DNA of 64,000 nucleotides, from the NCBI GenBank assembly GCA_949152475.1, contig OX424561.1:27212481-27276480 (forward strand), read 5' to 3'. Made by a program: the position numbers and the translations under genes. Every line of letters starts with the position of its first letter. The first letter of the stretch is position 1. Positions 1 to 13,824 of this stretch are shown here, one piece after another. The DNA comes from Terebella lapidaria. Its lineage: Eukaryota; Annelida; Polychaeta; Terebellida; Terebellidae. The notes beneath the pieces were generated by a model. That model made no database searches and was not told the DNA's origin. It saw nothing but the letters and a program-made list of their open reading frames with translations.

Positions 1-505
1 CGTGGGGGGTGATTGTCAGGAGCGACAGGCTGATTACAGTCGTATCTGTTTACGTGTATATAGGTAGCCTACATGTGAAAGGATCAGCTGGCTGGTAGCG
101 CTGGCCTCCCTTACACTGATGGTCCCCGTATTATAGACCACTTGTCCATTGCCTTTCCATTCTCTCTTCAAGTGCCCACCTGGCACACCGTGATAACAAT
201 GTCACGTTATACTGGAATATACACCTAGTAAAAATTATATAGTTCAAGTCTGTATTCATTGGTTGATAATGAACAAATCTTCGTCTTGATAGCCCACATG
301 TACATGTATGCATGATGGGACTACGAGGAATGAACAGATGTCCATTTGATGCCGCACGTCTACATGCACACGTGTAGGCTCTATATGGGATCGAAATGCC
401 ATACCATTCACGTTAATGGGTTAAAAAACATGTTCTACAAACATGACAAACGAGTATTGTGCCTGTGTCTGCAAGGAAGTTTAGTCTTACAGTTCTTTGT
501 CTGTT

Positions 506-1996
506 TATACTCTGATTTTTAGGTTACCGGACCTATGGCGTTGCGTCCGTCGTCCGTCGTCGTAGGCGTCGTCGGCGTCGTCGCGCGTCCACATTTTTAT
601 CTTTAAAGTTTACGGGTGAATCTTTCTGAAATTTTCAACAAAAATACCTAAAAATATAATGGGACACATTATGCTTCATAATGGGACACATTATGCCTAA
701 TATCTCGCTTAATATTGAGATTAGAGACTAGGAATCAATTGTGGACATATAGGAAATGATATATGCTGGATATTCTCGTGACCTTGAATTTGACCTCTGA
801 CCTCCGTTCCAAGGTCAGAGCACAAAATGGCTTATATCTCGTTAATTGTTGACTTTACAGCTTAGGAATCAATTGTGGACATATAGGGAATGATATATGC
901 TGGATATTCTCGTGACCTTGAAAATGACCTCTGACTTCCGTTTCCAGGTCAGAGCACAAAATGGCTTACATCTCGCTTATTGTCGACTTTACAGCTTAGG
1001 AATCAATTGTGGACATATAGGAAATGATATATGCTGAATATTCTGATGACCTTGAATTTGACCTTTGACCGCATTTTCAAGGTCACTGGACAAAATGGCT
1101 AGTGTTATTGACTTTACAGCTTAGGAATCAATAATGAACTTATAGGAAATGATAAATGCAGATCATTGTCATGACCTTGAATTTGACCTTTGACCTCATT
1201 TTCAAGGTCACAGGACAAAATGGCTAATGTCTTGCTTATTATCGACTTTACAGCTTAGGAATCAATTGTGAATCTATAGGAAATGTTATATTCTGAATAT
1301 TGTCATGACCTTGCATTTGACCTTTGATCTGATTTTCAAGATCAGAGCACAAAATGGCTAATATCTCACTTATTATCGACTTTACAGCTTAGGAATCAAT
1401 TGTGCACATGTAGGGAATGATATATTCTGAATATTTTGATGACCTCGAATTTGACCTTTGACCTCATTTTCAAGGTCTAAGGACAAAATGGCTAATATCT
1501 CGCTTCTTATCGACTTTACAGCTTGGGACTAAATTGTGGACTTATAGGAAATGGTGTATACTGAATATTTTGATGACCTTGAATTTGACCTTTGACTTCA
1601 TTTTCGAGGTCAGGCACAAAATGGCTAATATCTCGCTCGTTATCGACTTTACAGGCTAGGAATCAATTGTACACATTATGGGAAATGACATATGCCGAAT
1701 ATTCTTGTGACCTTGAATTTGACCTTCGATCTTATTCTCAAGGTCTGAGCACAAAATGGCTAATTTCATTTATTATCGACTTTACAACTTGAGACTCAAT
1801 TGTTGACATATAGGAAATGATATACGCTGAATATTGTCATGACCTTGAAATTGACCTTTGACCTCATTTTCTACTCGATAAACAATTGCCATTTGACTCC
1901 CAGGTGTAGTATGTCAAGTTATGGAAAGATAGCATTCACATCGCAAAAATATCAGCGAAAAACTGCGTAAACGAGTTAGAAAAATCAGAATGTATA
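506..1996. mobile_element. MITE-like element C (ends TATACTCYGATTTTT), interrupted
   Basis: A 15-bp left end (506-520) and a right arm of about 110 bp (1885-1996) match the two arms of the intact copy at 51925-52345. The flanking DNA is ordinary 1.5-kb array sequence. Nearly all of the left arm is replaced by a Helentron-like element that starts at 521. It is non-coding. Confidence 0.6.
521..1880 (+). mobile_element. Helitron/Helentron-like non-autonomous element with ~133-bp repeats, 3' end lost
   Basis: It starts with AGGTTACCGGACCTATGG after a T run, the same start as the copy at 37054. A GTCCGTCGTC-rich stretch follows, then about nine diverged units of roughly 133 bp, each with 'TAGGAATCAATTGTG' and 'CTTGAATTTGACC'. 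The terminal CCGGTAACCT and 3' hairpin of the 37054 copy are missing, so the right end is truncated. The class is inferred from architecture (subterminal inverted repeats, central minisatellite, T-rich target); no replicase is encoded. Confidence 0.65.
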
Positions 1997-3682
1997 TCTT
2001 TCTATACATACATGTGCCTTCTGTTTTTGTCAATATGATTAATGCACACTTACACCCACGCCTGTTCACACAAAAAAAATTGGATGCAGGAAAGTTTGAT
2101 TCGCTTCGCAGAACACTGCGAAGTTACACGTCGTTGATGGGTAGCCGCTATTGAATATGTAACAGGTGCACAATATATATGCAAGTATGGTTATCTTTCC
2201 ACAATGTAAAAAATGCATTTCCTCTGGTGATAGTGAGAATCTATATGAGTAATTTACATAAGGAAACAGGTAGCTGTCAATAAATATCCGCGATGATCCA
2301 TCTTCGGTTACATTGCACAATTTCATGGCGTCTATTCATGTATTTTGCCTTGGCGATGGTTGTTGCAAATTAATACTGTTTATATTTCTTTAGGAAACTG
2401 GACAAAATATGTATTTCTGGGAATCTGAAAATGGCGTTCGGTGCTCTATTTATATAAACATCAAGAAATTTTTGTGTAGCATTTGCAGTACGTACCTAGT
2501 ATATGCAAACTTAATTTGTGAGGGTTGTATATTTTAGGTGTCCATGAAGTATATCTACACGCTCTAGGCAGTACAACTTGCCAGTTCACACCACATGTGA
2601 CCCGTGGTGAAAAGCTGCCATTATCCCAGAGAGCCCATCTATTATACTGCTGCAGTACTGATCTGATCCGTGCTTTGATATGTAAATGCCGTGGTTATAT
2701 TGACTACAGATTATAGTCGGATGACGACATACCTCGAACAATTGGCAGAGGTCTGATGGGCAAAAACTGATTTTTATCTAGGGACATTATCGACAGTTTA
2801 CTGTCTCAAATAATCCATTGTCCTGCAACCTTGTTTGGCTTTGATTTCGAGAATATCACCACACGTCGGTGTCCCAAAATAGTATGACCCCAAGGGAGCG
2901 ATCGTGTTGCTATGGGCACATGGTTGATCTGGGGGTGATTGTCAGGAGCGGTGGGCTGATTACGGTCGTACCTGTTTACGTGTATACACATGTAGGTAGC
3001 CTACATGTATATGTGAAAGGATTAGCTGGTTGATAGCACTTGTCTCCCTCACACTGATGGTCCCTGTGTCATAGACCACTTGTCCATTGCCTGTCCATTC
3101 TCTCGTCCAGTGCCCACGTAGCACACCGTGATAACAATGTCACGTTTTATTGGAATATGCACCTAGTAAAAATCATATAGTTCTGTATTAAGTCTGTATT
3201 AATTGGTTGATAGCTGAGAAATATTCGTCTGGATAGCCTACATGTACATGTTGCATGATAGGACTACGAGGAATGAACAGATGTACATTTGATGCCGCAC
3301 GTCTGCATGAACACGTGCAGGCTCATATGGGCTCGAAGTGCCATACCATTTACGTTAATGGTTTTTTTAAAAAAAAAACATGTCCTGCAAACGAGTATTG
3401 TGCCTGTGTCTGCAAGGGAGTTTATTCTTAATGTTCCTAATCTTTCTATATCTATTCTATACATGTACATGCACCTTCTGTTAAGGCCGATATAATTAAT
3501 GCACACTTACACGCACGCACGTTCGCAAAAAGTACATAAATAACGACCGTTCCTTGATTACTCGTGCTTTGGATGCAGGGAAGTTTGATTTGCTTTGTAG
3601 AAAACTGCAAAATTACACGTCGTTGATGAGTAGCCGCTATTGAATGCGAAACAGGTGCGCAATATACGCAAGTATGATTATC

Positions 3683-3800
3683 TTTCCACAATTGAAAAAA
3701 ATGCATTTCCTCTGGTGATAGACGCGAATCTATAGGAGTAATTTCCACAATTGAAAAAAATGCATTTCCTCTGGTGATAGACGCGAATCTATGGGAGTAA
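3683..3800 (+). repeat. 59-bp tandem duplication inside one array unit
   Basis: The stretch beginning TTTCCACAATTGAAAAAAAT occurs twice in a row with a 59-bp period. Other array units have it once, so this is a local duplication. Confidence 0.85.
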
Positions 3801-6522
3801 TTTACATAAGGAAGCAAGTCGTTCCATCTTCGGTGACAATGCACAATTTCACGGCGTTTATTCATGTATTTTGCCTTGGCAATGGTTGTTGCAAGTTAAT
3901 ACTGTTTATATTTCCTCAGAAAACTGGACAAGACATGGATTTCTGGGAATCCGAAAATGGCTTCGGTACTCTATTCATATACATATCAAGAAGTTTTTGT
4001 GTAGCATTTGCAGTAGGCAGTGCATGTAAACATAATATGTGAGAGTTGTATTTATTTAGTGCCTATGCATGCAGTACGTATATATCTACTTGCTCTAGGC
4101 AGTACAATCTACCGGTTCACACCGCAGGTGACCCTTACATTGTTTAGTGCCTTTTCCACATGCTCAATGTGCGGAGAGAATATCGCAGGAAAAAGAGCCG
4201 CCATTATCCTGGAGAGCCCATCTATTGTATCCGAGCTTTGATCTGCAAATATCGTGATTATATATTGACTCTAGGTTGTAGTCGGATGACGGCATCCCTC
4301 GAACCATTGGCAGGGGTCTGATGGGGGGAAAACTGGTCTCTACCTTGGAACATTGTCGACAGCTTACTCTCCCAAATGGCCCATTGTCCTACAGTTCACA
4401 CGTGCTGCTTTGTTTGACTCTCTGATTTCACGAATATCACCACACGTCGGTGTCCCAAAATAGTAATGACCCCAAGGGAGCGAGCATGTTGCTATGGGCG
4501 TGGGGGTTGATTTGGGAGTGATTATCAGGAGCTACAGGCTGATTACGGTCGTACCTGTTTACGTGTATATACATGTAGGTAGCCTATAAGTGAAAGGATC
4601 AGCTGGCTGATAGCGCTTGCATTCCTTACACTGATGGTCCCCGTGTCATAGACCACATGTCCATCGCCTTTCCATTCTCTCGTCCAGTGCCCATCTAGCA
4701 CACCGTGACCACAGTGCCACATACTGGAATAAACACCTAGTTAAAAAATCATATATTTCAAGTCAGTATTCATTGGTTGATAGTTAACAAGTCTTCGTCT
4801 GGATAGCCTACATGTACATGTATGCATGATGGGACTACGAGGGATGAGCTGATGTCCATTTGATGCTGCACGTCTACGTGTACACGTGTAGGCCCTATAT
4901 ATGGAATTGAAATGCCATACCATTCACGCTAATGGGTTTGAAAAATTATGTCCTACGAACGAGTATTGTGCCTGTGTCTGCAATGAAGTTTAGTCTTACA
5001 GTCCTTATCTGTTTATATCTGTCTACTACAAAAAATGTGCCTTTTTTATGGCCAATATAATTAATGCACATTTACACGCACGCACGTTCACAAAAAGTAC
5101 ATAAATAACGACCGTTCCTTGATTACTCGTGCATTGGATGCAGGGAAGTTCGATTTACTTTGTAGAAAACTGCAAAATTACACGTCGTTGATGTGAACGT
5201 CATCCGCTATTGAATGCGAAATAGGTGCCCAATATATATGCAAGTAGGATTATCTTTCCACAATGTAAAAAATGCATTTCCTCAGGTGATAGTCGTGAAT
5301 CTATGGGAGTAATTCACATAAGGAAACAGGTAGCTGTCAATATATATCCGCGTTGATCCATCTTCGGCTACATTACACAATTTCCTGTTTCACATTTCAT
5401 TTCAATTAATACTGTTTATATTTCCTCAGAAAATTGGACAAAATATGGATTTCTGGGAATCCGGAAATGACGTTTGGTACTCTATTTATATACATATAAA
5501 GAAGTTTCTGTGTAGCATTTGCAGTGGGTAGTGCGCGTAAACATAATTTGTGAGAGTTGTATATATTTAGTGCCTATGCATTACGTATATATCTACTTGC
5601 TCTAGGCAGTACAATCTGCCGGTTCACACTGCGATGACCCGTACACATGGTGCATTGTTTAGTGCCTTTTCCACATGCTCAATGTGCGAAAAAAATAGCG
5701 CAGGGAAAAAAGCCGCCATTATCCTTGAGAGCCCATCTATTGTATCCGAGCTTTGATCTGCAAATATCGTGATTATATATTGACTATAGGTTGTAGTCGG
5801 ATGACGGCATCCCTCGAACCATTGGCAGAGGTCTGATGGGGGGAAAACTGGTCTCTACCTTGGAACATTGTCGACAGTTTACTCTCCCAAATGGCCCATT
5901 GTCCTATAGTTCACACGTGCAGCCTTGTTTGACTCTCTGATTTCACGAATATCACCACACGTCGGTGTCCCAAAATAGTAATGACCCCAAGGGAGCGAGC
6001 ATGTTGCTATGGGCGTGGGGGTTGATCTGGGAGTGATCGTCAGGAGCAGTGGGTTGATTACGGTCGTACCTGTTTACGTGTATACTTATGTAGGGAGCCT
6101 ATATGTGAAAGGATCAGCTGGCTGATAGCGCCTGCCTCCCTTACACTGATGGTCCCCGTGTCATAGACCACATGTTCAAAGCCTTTCCATTCTCTCGTCC
6201 AGTGCCCATCTAGCACACACAGTGATCACAGTGTCACATTATACTGCAATATACATCTAGAAAAAAAAATCATATAGTTCATGTCTGTACTCATTGGTTG
6301 ATGGTTAACAAGTCTTCGTCTGGATAGCTTACATGTACATGTATGCATAATGGGACTACGAGGAAAAGCTGATACCACATAGACACCAAGTTTACATGTA
6401 CACGTGTAGGCCCCATATGGGCTCAAAATGTCATACATTCACGTTAATGGGTTTAAAAACGCATGTCCTACAAACGAATATTTTGCCTGTGTCTGCAAGG
6501 AAGTTTAGTCTTACAGTTTTTT

Positions 6523-7530
6523 GGGCGGGTTGCATGCAACCAACCCGCCTATTAGATTGGCGTGTCCGTCTGTCTGTCCGGCCGTCTGTCCGTCAACAAT
6601 TTCTTGTGAACGCGATAACTTACAAAGTTTTTAACGAAATACTGCCAAAATCATACCAGAGGTGCATCATGAGCAGATCTCGGACAAGTTCGATGATGGG
6701 TGACCTTGACCTATTTTTCAGGTCGTGGCAGGACTTCGAACTTGACAATACATGAAAACAGGACTTTGTACCTTGTGAACGCGATAACTTACAAACTTTT
6801 TAACGAAATACCGCCAAAATCATACCAGAGGTGCATCATGAGCAGATCTCGGACAAGTTCGATGATGGGTGACCTTGACGTATTTTTCAGGTCGTGGCAG
6901 GACTTCGAACTTGACAATACATGAAAACAGGACTTTGTACCTTATGAACGCGATAAATTACAAAGTTTTTAACGAAATACCGCCAAAATCATACCAGAGG
7001 TGCATCATGAGCAGATCTCGGACAAGTTCGATGATGGGTGACCTTGACCTATTTTTCAGGTCGTGGCAGGACTTCGAACTTGACAATACATGAAAACAGG
7101 ACTTTGTACCTTGTGAATGCGATAACTTACAAAGTTTTTAACGAAATACAGCCAAAATCATACCAGAGGTGCTTCATGAGCAGATCTCGGACAAGTTCGA
7201 TGATGGGTGACCTTGACCTATTTTTCAGGTCGTGGCAGGACTTCGAACTTGACAATACATGAAAACCGGACTTTGTACCTTGTGAACGCGATAACTTACA
7301 AAGTTTTTAACGAAATACCGCCAAAATCATACCGGAGGTGCATCATGAGCAGATCTCGGACAAGTTCGATGGTGGGTGACCTTGACTATTTTTCAAGTCG
7401 TGGCAGGACTTCGAACTTGATAATACATGAGAACAATGCCAATTCTTTCCACTAACAGCCCTCCTCGATGCAACCCGCCAAATTGTCGCGGGCGCGACTT
7501 ATACTTGTTTTTCTCTGGCTATATCTGTCA
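6523..7530 (+). mobile_element. Helentron-like non-autonomous element with five 169-bp repeats
   Basis: The left end reads GGGCGGGTTGCATGC and is itself palindromic with the adjacent CAACCAACCCGCC. The right end has the complement ATGCAACCCGCC followed by a perfect short hairpin, GTCGCGGGCGCGAC. Between them is a GTCCGTCTGTCTGTCC stretch and then five units of exactly 169 bp starting near 6604, 6773, 6942, 7111 and 7280. The insertion lies inside a 1.5-kb array unit. Because 169 is not a multiple of three, the repeated open frames are an artefact of the repeat. Subterminal repeats, a central minisatellite and a 3' hairpin fit Helentron-type (HINE or 'pearl') elements; the class is inference. 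Confidence 0.7.
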
Positions 7531-8670
7531 ATACATACAAATGCCTTCTTTTATGCCCAATATAATTAATGCACACTTACACGCACACTCGATCACAAAA
7601 AGTACATAAATAACGACCGTTCCTTGATTACTCGTGCATTGGATGCAGGGAAGTTCAATTTACTCAGTACTTCGTAGAAAACTGCAAAATTACACGTCGT
7701 TGATGGGTAGCTGCTATTGAATGCAGAACAGGTGCGCAATATATGCAAGTATGATTATCTTTCCACAATGTGAAAATGCATTTCCTCTGGTGATAGTCAT
7801 GAATCTATTTGAGTAATTTACATAAGGAAACAGGTAGCTGTCAACATATATCCGCGTTGATCCATCTTTATTTTCTTGCACAATTTCATGGTGTCTATTC
7901 ATGTATTCTGCATTGGAAACGATTGTTGCAATTCAATACTGTTTATATTTCTTTAGGAAACTGGACAAAATATGTATTTCTGGGAATCCGAAAATGGCGT
8001 TCGCTGCTCTATTTATATACACATCAAGAAAGTTTTGTGTAGCATTTGCTGTACGTACCTAGTACATGCAAATTTGATTTGTGAGAGTTGTATATTTTAG
8101 GTGTCCATGAAGTATATCTACTCGCTTTAGGCAGTATAACCTGCCGGTTCACACCACATGTGACCCATGCATTGTTTGGTGCCTTTTTTGCGCTTCCAAT
8201 GTGCGAAGAGAATAGCGCGGGAAAAGAGCTGCCATTATCCCAGAGAGTCCATCTATTGTACTGCAGCTGTACTGATCTGATCCGTGCTTTGATATGTAAA
8301 TACCGTGGTTATATTGACTACAGATTGTAGTCGGATGACGACATACCTCGAACAATTGGCAGAGGTCTGATGGGGGAAAAACTGATCTCTACCTAGGGAC
8401 ATTGTTGATAGTTTAATGTCTCAAATGGTCCATTGTGCTGCAACCTTGTTTGGCTCTGATTTCGAGAACCTCACCACACGTCGGTGTCCCAAAATAGTAT
8501 GACCCCAAGGGAGCAAGCGTGTTGCTATGGGCACATGGTTGATCTGGGGGTGATTGTCAAGAGCGGTGGGCTGTATACAGTCGTACCTGTTTACGTGTGT
8601 ACACATGTAGGTAGTCTACATTTATATGTGAAAGGATCAGCTGGCTGATAGCACTTGTCTCCCTTAATTA

Positions 8671-8875
8671 CTGTAAACCTGTTAATGTTCGCTGCCCTTT
8701 AATTTCGCTGATTTCGCTCTTTGAACAAAACCGCAAACTTCAATGGATGCAAACATTGAAAATTGCATTGAAAATGACATAAAAGAAACAAAACGCAAAC
8801 TTGAATGGCTAGCGAACAGTCGCTTTTTAAAAAATGTGAACATTAATGGGAGCGAACTTAAATGGGTTTACAGTA
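8671..8875. mobile_element. 205-bp MITE with TA target duplication
   Basis: Terminal inverted repeats CTGTAAACC... and ...GGTTTACAG lie between TA dinucleotides. The uninterrupted site, CCCTTAATTACACTG, is present in the array unit near 12078, giving an in-window empty site. TA duplication and short inverted ends fit a Tc1/mariner-type MITE. Its interior has repeated GCGAAC and CGCAAAC words. It has no coding capacity. Confidence 0.85.
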
Positions 8876-8998
8876 CACTGATGGTACCCGCGTCATAGAC
8901 CACTAATCCATTGCCTTTCCATTCTCTCGTCCATCGCCCACCTAGTACACAGTGATCACAGTGTCACATTGTACTGCAATATACACCTAGTAAAAGAG

Positions 8999-9004
8999 GA
9001 AACA
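8999..9004. other. Deletion junction inside an array unit
   Basis: Array sequence jumps from 'CACCTAGTAAAA' to 'AGGAAACAGGTAGCTG', skipping about 0.6 kb present in the other units. This explains the short 1108-bp landmark spacing from 8475 to 9583, which also contains the 205-bp MITE. The shared AAA/AGGA bases suggest a microhomology deletion. Confidence 0.75.
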
Positions 9005-9678
9005 GGTAGCTGTCAATATCTGCGTTGATCCATCTTTGGTTACATTGCACAATTTCGTGGCGTCTATTCATGTTTTTTGCCTTGGCGATGATTGTTGCAA
9101 ATTAATACTGTTTATATTTCCTCAGAAATCCGGACAAAATATGGATTTCTGGGAATCCGAAAATGGCATTCGGTACTCTATTTTTATACATATCAAGAAG
9201 GTTTTGTGTAGCATTTGCAGTAGGTAGTGCAGTAGGTAGTTCGCAGTACAATCTGCCGGTTCACACTGCGATGACCCGTACATTGTTTAGTGCCTTTTCC
9301 ACATGTTCAATGTGCGAAAAGAATCATGCAGGGAAAAAAGCCGCCATTATCCTGGAGAGCCCATCTATTGTATCCGAGCTTTGATCTGCAAATATCGTGA
9401 TTATATTCTGACTATAGGTTGTAGTCGGATGACAGCATCCCTCGAACCATTGGCAGAGGTCTGATAGGGGAAAACTGGTCTCTAACTTGGAACATTGTCG
9501 ACAGTTTACTCTCCCAAATGGCCCATTGTCCTATAGTTCACACGTGCAGCCTTGTTTGACTCTCTGATTTCAGGAATATCACCACACGTCGGTGTCCCAA
9601 AATAGTAATGACCTCAAAGGAGCGAGCATGTTGCCATGGGCGTGGGGGTTGATCTGGGAGTGATTGTCAGGAGCGTTG

Positions 9679-10482
9679 TACGGCGGCTCATATCTGCCAT
9701 GTAAAAAAAATCAACCAATAATTTCGAACACTTACAAAGTACATTTTGTGAAATACGTTCAGAACTCTACGAATCGATTCAAAACATTATGAACACGTTC
9801 GAAACATTTTGAACGCGTTCATAACATTACGAACGTGTTCAAAACATTATGAACGCGTTCAAAACATTATGAACGCGTTCATAACATCACGAGCGTGTTC
9901 AAAACATTATGAACGCGTTCAGAACATAATCAACGCGTTCAAAACATTATGAACACGTTCAAAACTTGATGAACGCGTTCAGAACATTACGAACGCGTTC
10001 AGAACATTTCGAACGCGTTCAAAACATTATGAACGCGTTCGAAGCATTATGAACGCATTCGAAACTTTATGAACGCATTCAGAACATTACGAACGTGTTC
10101 GATACATTACGAACGCGTTCAGAACATTACGAATGCGTTCTAAACATTATGAATGCATTCAAAACTTTATGAACGCCTTCAGAACATTACGAACGCGTTC
10201 GACACATTAGAACGCATTCAGAGCCTTTATCAAATACATGCAATCCTACTCTAGCTCTTATTCGAATACATTATCTACTTTCGTTTCAAATACGTTCGGT
10301 GTGTTCTGAACGCGTTCGTAATGTTCTGAACGCGTTCATAAAATTTCGAATGTGCTCATAATGCTTCGAAAGTTCTAAACGTATAGTTCTGTAAAGTTCT
10401 GAACGTATTTCGCAAAATGTACTTTGTAAGTGTTCAAAATTATTGGTTGATTTTTTTCAGATGGCAGATATGAGCCGCCGTA
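9679..10482. mobile_element. Fold-back element A with palindromic 20-bp repeats
   Basis: Inverted ends of about 89 bp begin TACGGCGGCTCATATCTGCC and match each other with few differences. The element is bounded by a 6-bp direct repeat GCGTTG (9673-9678 and 10483-10488). Other array units show the site without the element. The interior is some 20-25 copies of a ~20-bp unit close to GAACGCGTTCAAAACATTAT, whose core GAACGCGTTC is a perfect palindrome. A short non-repetitive segment lies near 10215-10290. No open frame of note. It shares its ends with the element at 34516-35360; superfamily unassigned. Confidence 0.85.
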
Positions 10483-12755
10483 GCGTTGGGCTGATTACGG
10501 TCGTACCTGTTTACGTGTATACACATGTAGGTAGCCTATACATGAAAGGATCAGCTGATTGATAGCGCTTGCCCCCTTACACTGATGGTCCCCGTGTCAT
10601 AGACCATTGCCTTTCCATTCTCTCGTCCAGTGCCCACCTAGCACACAGTGATGACAGTGTCACATTATACTGGAATATGCACCTAATAAGAATCATTTAG
10701 TTCAAGTCTGTATTCTTTGGTTGATAATTAACAAGTCTTCGTCTGGGTAGCCTACATGTACATGTATGTATAATGGGACTACGAGGAATGAGCTGATGTC
10801 CATTTGATGCCGCACATCTACATGTACCCGTGTAGGCCCTATATTTGGGCTCGAAATGCCATACCATTCACGTTAATCGGTTTAACAAAACATGTCCTAC
10901 AAACAGGAAAACGAGTATTGTGCCTGTGTCTGCAAGGGAGTTTATTCCTAACGTTCTTTATCTGTCTATATCAGTCTATATGCATTGTACCTTCTTTTAA
11001 GGCCGATATAATTAATGCACACTTACATGCACACCCTATCACAAAAAGTACACAAATACTCGTGCATTGGATGCAGGGAAGTTTGATTTACTTCAAGGAA
11101 AACTGCAAAATTTTATGTCGTTGATGGGAAGCCGCTATTGAATGCGAAACAGGTGCGCAATATATGCAAGTATGATTATCTTTCCACAATGTAAAAAAAT
11201 GCATTTCCTGTGGTGATAGTCGCGAATCTATGGGAGTAATTTACATGAGGAAACATATATTGTCAATATATATCTGGGTTGATCCATCTTCGGTGACATT
11301 GCACAATTTCGTGGCGTCTATTCATGTATTTTGCTTTGGCGATGGTTGTTGCAAATCAATACAGTTTATATTTCTTTAGGAAACTGGACAAAATATGTAT
11401 TTCTGGGAATCTGAAAATGGCGCTCGATGCTCTATTTATATACACATCATGAAAGTTTTGTGTAGCATTTGCATTACATGCCCAGTACATGCAAACTTAA
11501 TTTGTGAGAGTTGTATACTTTAGGTGTCCATGAAGTATATCTACACGCTCAAGGCAGTACAACTTGCCGGTTCACACCACAAGTGACCCGTGCATTGTTT
11601 GGTGCCTTTTTTCACGCACCCAATGTGCGAAGAGAATAGCGCGGGAAAAAAACTGCCATTATCCCACAGAGCCCATCCATTGTACTGCGGCTGTACTGAT
11701 ATGATCCGTGCTTTGATCTGTAAATACCGTGGTTATATTGACTACAGATTGTAGTCGGATGACGACATACCTCGAACAATTGGCAGAGGTCTGATGGGGG
11801 AAAACTGATCTCTACCTAGGGACATTGTCGACAGTTTACTGTCTCAAATGGCCCATTGTCCTGCAACCTTGTTTGGCTCTGATTTCGAGAAAATCACCAC
11901 ACGTCGGTGTCCCAAAATAGTATGACCCCAAGGGAGGGAGCGTGTTGCTATGGGCACATGGTTGATCTGAGGGTGATTGTCAGGAGCTACGGGCTGATTA
12001 CGGTCGTACCTGTTTACGTGTGTACACATGTAGGTAGCCTATATGTGAAAGGATCAGCTGGCTGATAGCACTTGTCTCCCTTAATTACACTGATGGTCCC
12101 CACGTCATAGACCACTAGTCCATTGCCTTTCCATTCTGTCGTCCATCGCCCACCTAGCACACAGTGATCACAGTGTCACATTATACTGCAATATACACCT
12201 AGTAAAAAATCATATAGTTCAAGTCTGTATTATTGGTTGATACTTAACAAGTCTTCGTCTGGGTAGCCTACATGTACATGTATGCATAATGGGACTACGA
12301 GGAATGAGCTGATGTCCATTTGATGCCGCAAGTCTACATGTACACGTGTAGGCCCTATATGGGATTGAAATGCCATACCATTCACGTTAATGGGTTTAAA
12401 AAAATCATGTCCTACAAACGAGTATTGTGCCTGTGTCTGCAATGAAGTTTAGTCGTACAGTTCTTTATCTGTCTTTATCTGTCTTACAGTTCTTCATCTG
12501 TCTATACGAACATGTGCCTTCTTTTATGGCCAGTATAATTGATGCACACTTACACGCACGCCCGTTCACAAAAAGTACATAAATAACGACCGTTCCTTGA
12601 TTACTCGTGCATTGGATGCAGGGAAGTTCGATTTACTTCCTAGAAAACTGCAAAATTTCACGTCGTTGATGGGTAGCCGCTATTGAATGCGAAACAGGTG
12701 CGCAATATATGCAAGTATGATTATCTTTCCACAATGTAAAAATGCATCTCCTCTG

Positions 12756-13824
12756 GTGATAATCGCGAATCTATGGGAGTAATTTACATAAGGAAACATG
12801 CTGTCAATATATATCCGCGTTGATCCATCTTCGGTTACATGGCACAATTTCATGGCGTCTATTCATGTATTTTGCCTTGACGATGGTTGTTGCAAATTAA
12901 TACTGTTTATACATGTATTTCCTCAGAAAACTGGACAAGACATGGATTTCTGGGAATCCGAAAATGGCTTTCGGTACTCTATTTATATACATAAAGAAGT
13001 TTTTGTGTAGCATTTGCAGTTGGTAGTGCATGTAAACATAATTTGTGAGAGTTGTATATATTTAGTGCCTATGCATGTAGTACGTATATATCTACTTGCT
13101 CTAGGCAGTACAATCTGCCGGTTCACACCGCAGGTGACCCGTACATTGTTTAGTGCCTTTTCCACATGCTCAATGTGCGAAGAGAATAGCGCGGGAAAAA
13201 GAGCCGCCATTATCCTGGAGAGCCCATCTATTGTATCCGAGCTTTGATCTGCAAATATCGTGATTATATTGACTATAGGTTGTAGTCGAATGACAGCATC
13301 CCTCGAACCATTGGCAGAGGTCTGATGGGGGAAAACTGGTCTCTACCTTGAAACATTGTCAACAGTTTAATCTCCCAAATGGCCCATTGTCCTACAGTTC
13401 ACACGTGCTGCCTTGTTTGACTCTCTGATTTCACGAATATCACCACACGTCGGTGTCCCAAAATAGTAATGACCCGAAGGGGCGTGGGGGTTGATCTGGG
13501 GTGATTTTCAGGAGCGGCGGGCTGATTACGGTCATACCTGTTTACGTGTATACATATGTACATGTAGGTAGCCTATATGTGAAAGGTTCAGCTGGCTGAT
13601 AGCGCTTGCCTCCCTTACACTGATGGTCCCCATGTCATAGACCACTTGTCTATTGCCTTTCCATTCTCTCGTCCAGTGCCCATCTTGCACACATCGTGAT
13701 TACAGTGTCACATTATACCAGATTATACACCTAGTAAAAAATCATATACATGTAGTTCATTTCTGTATTCATTGGATGATACATGTAGTTAACAAGTCTT
13801 CGTCTCGATACCCTACATGTATAC
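12756..13824 (+). repeat. Left copy of a 1069-bp direct repeat flanking the Penelope-like element
   Basis: This stretch of array DNA is repeated at 17027-18095 with only about three or four mismatches by eye, far closer than neighbouring units are to each other. It ends exactly where the Penelope-like element begins (13825). Confidence 0.88.

Noticed and set aside
6700-7455. Series of similar ~74-codon open frames
   Set aside because: They are the 169-bp minisatellite read repeatedly; the period is not a multiple of three and the frames shift from unit to unit.
9679-10482. CRISPR-like regular repeat array
   Set aside because: The regular 20-bp repeats have no unique spacers, lie between inverted ends with a target duplication, and the genome is animal.
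12798-13247. Open frames identical to those at 17069-17518
   Set aside because: Both lie in the 1069-bp duplicated array DNA; identity reflects recent duplication and other units have disrupted versions.
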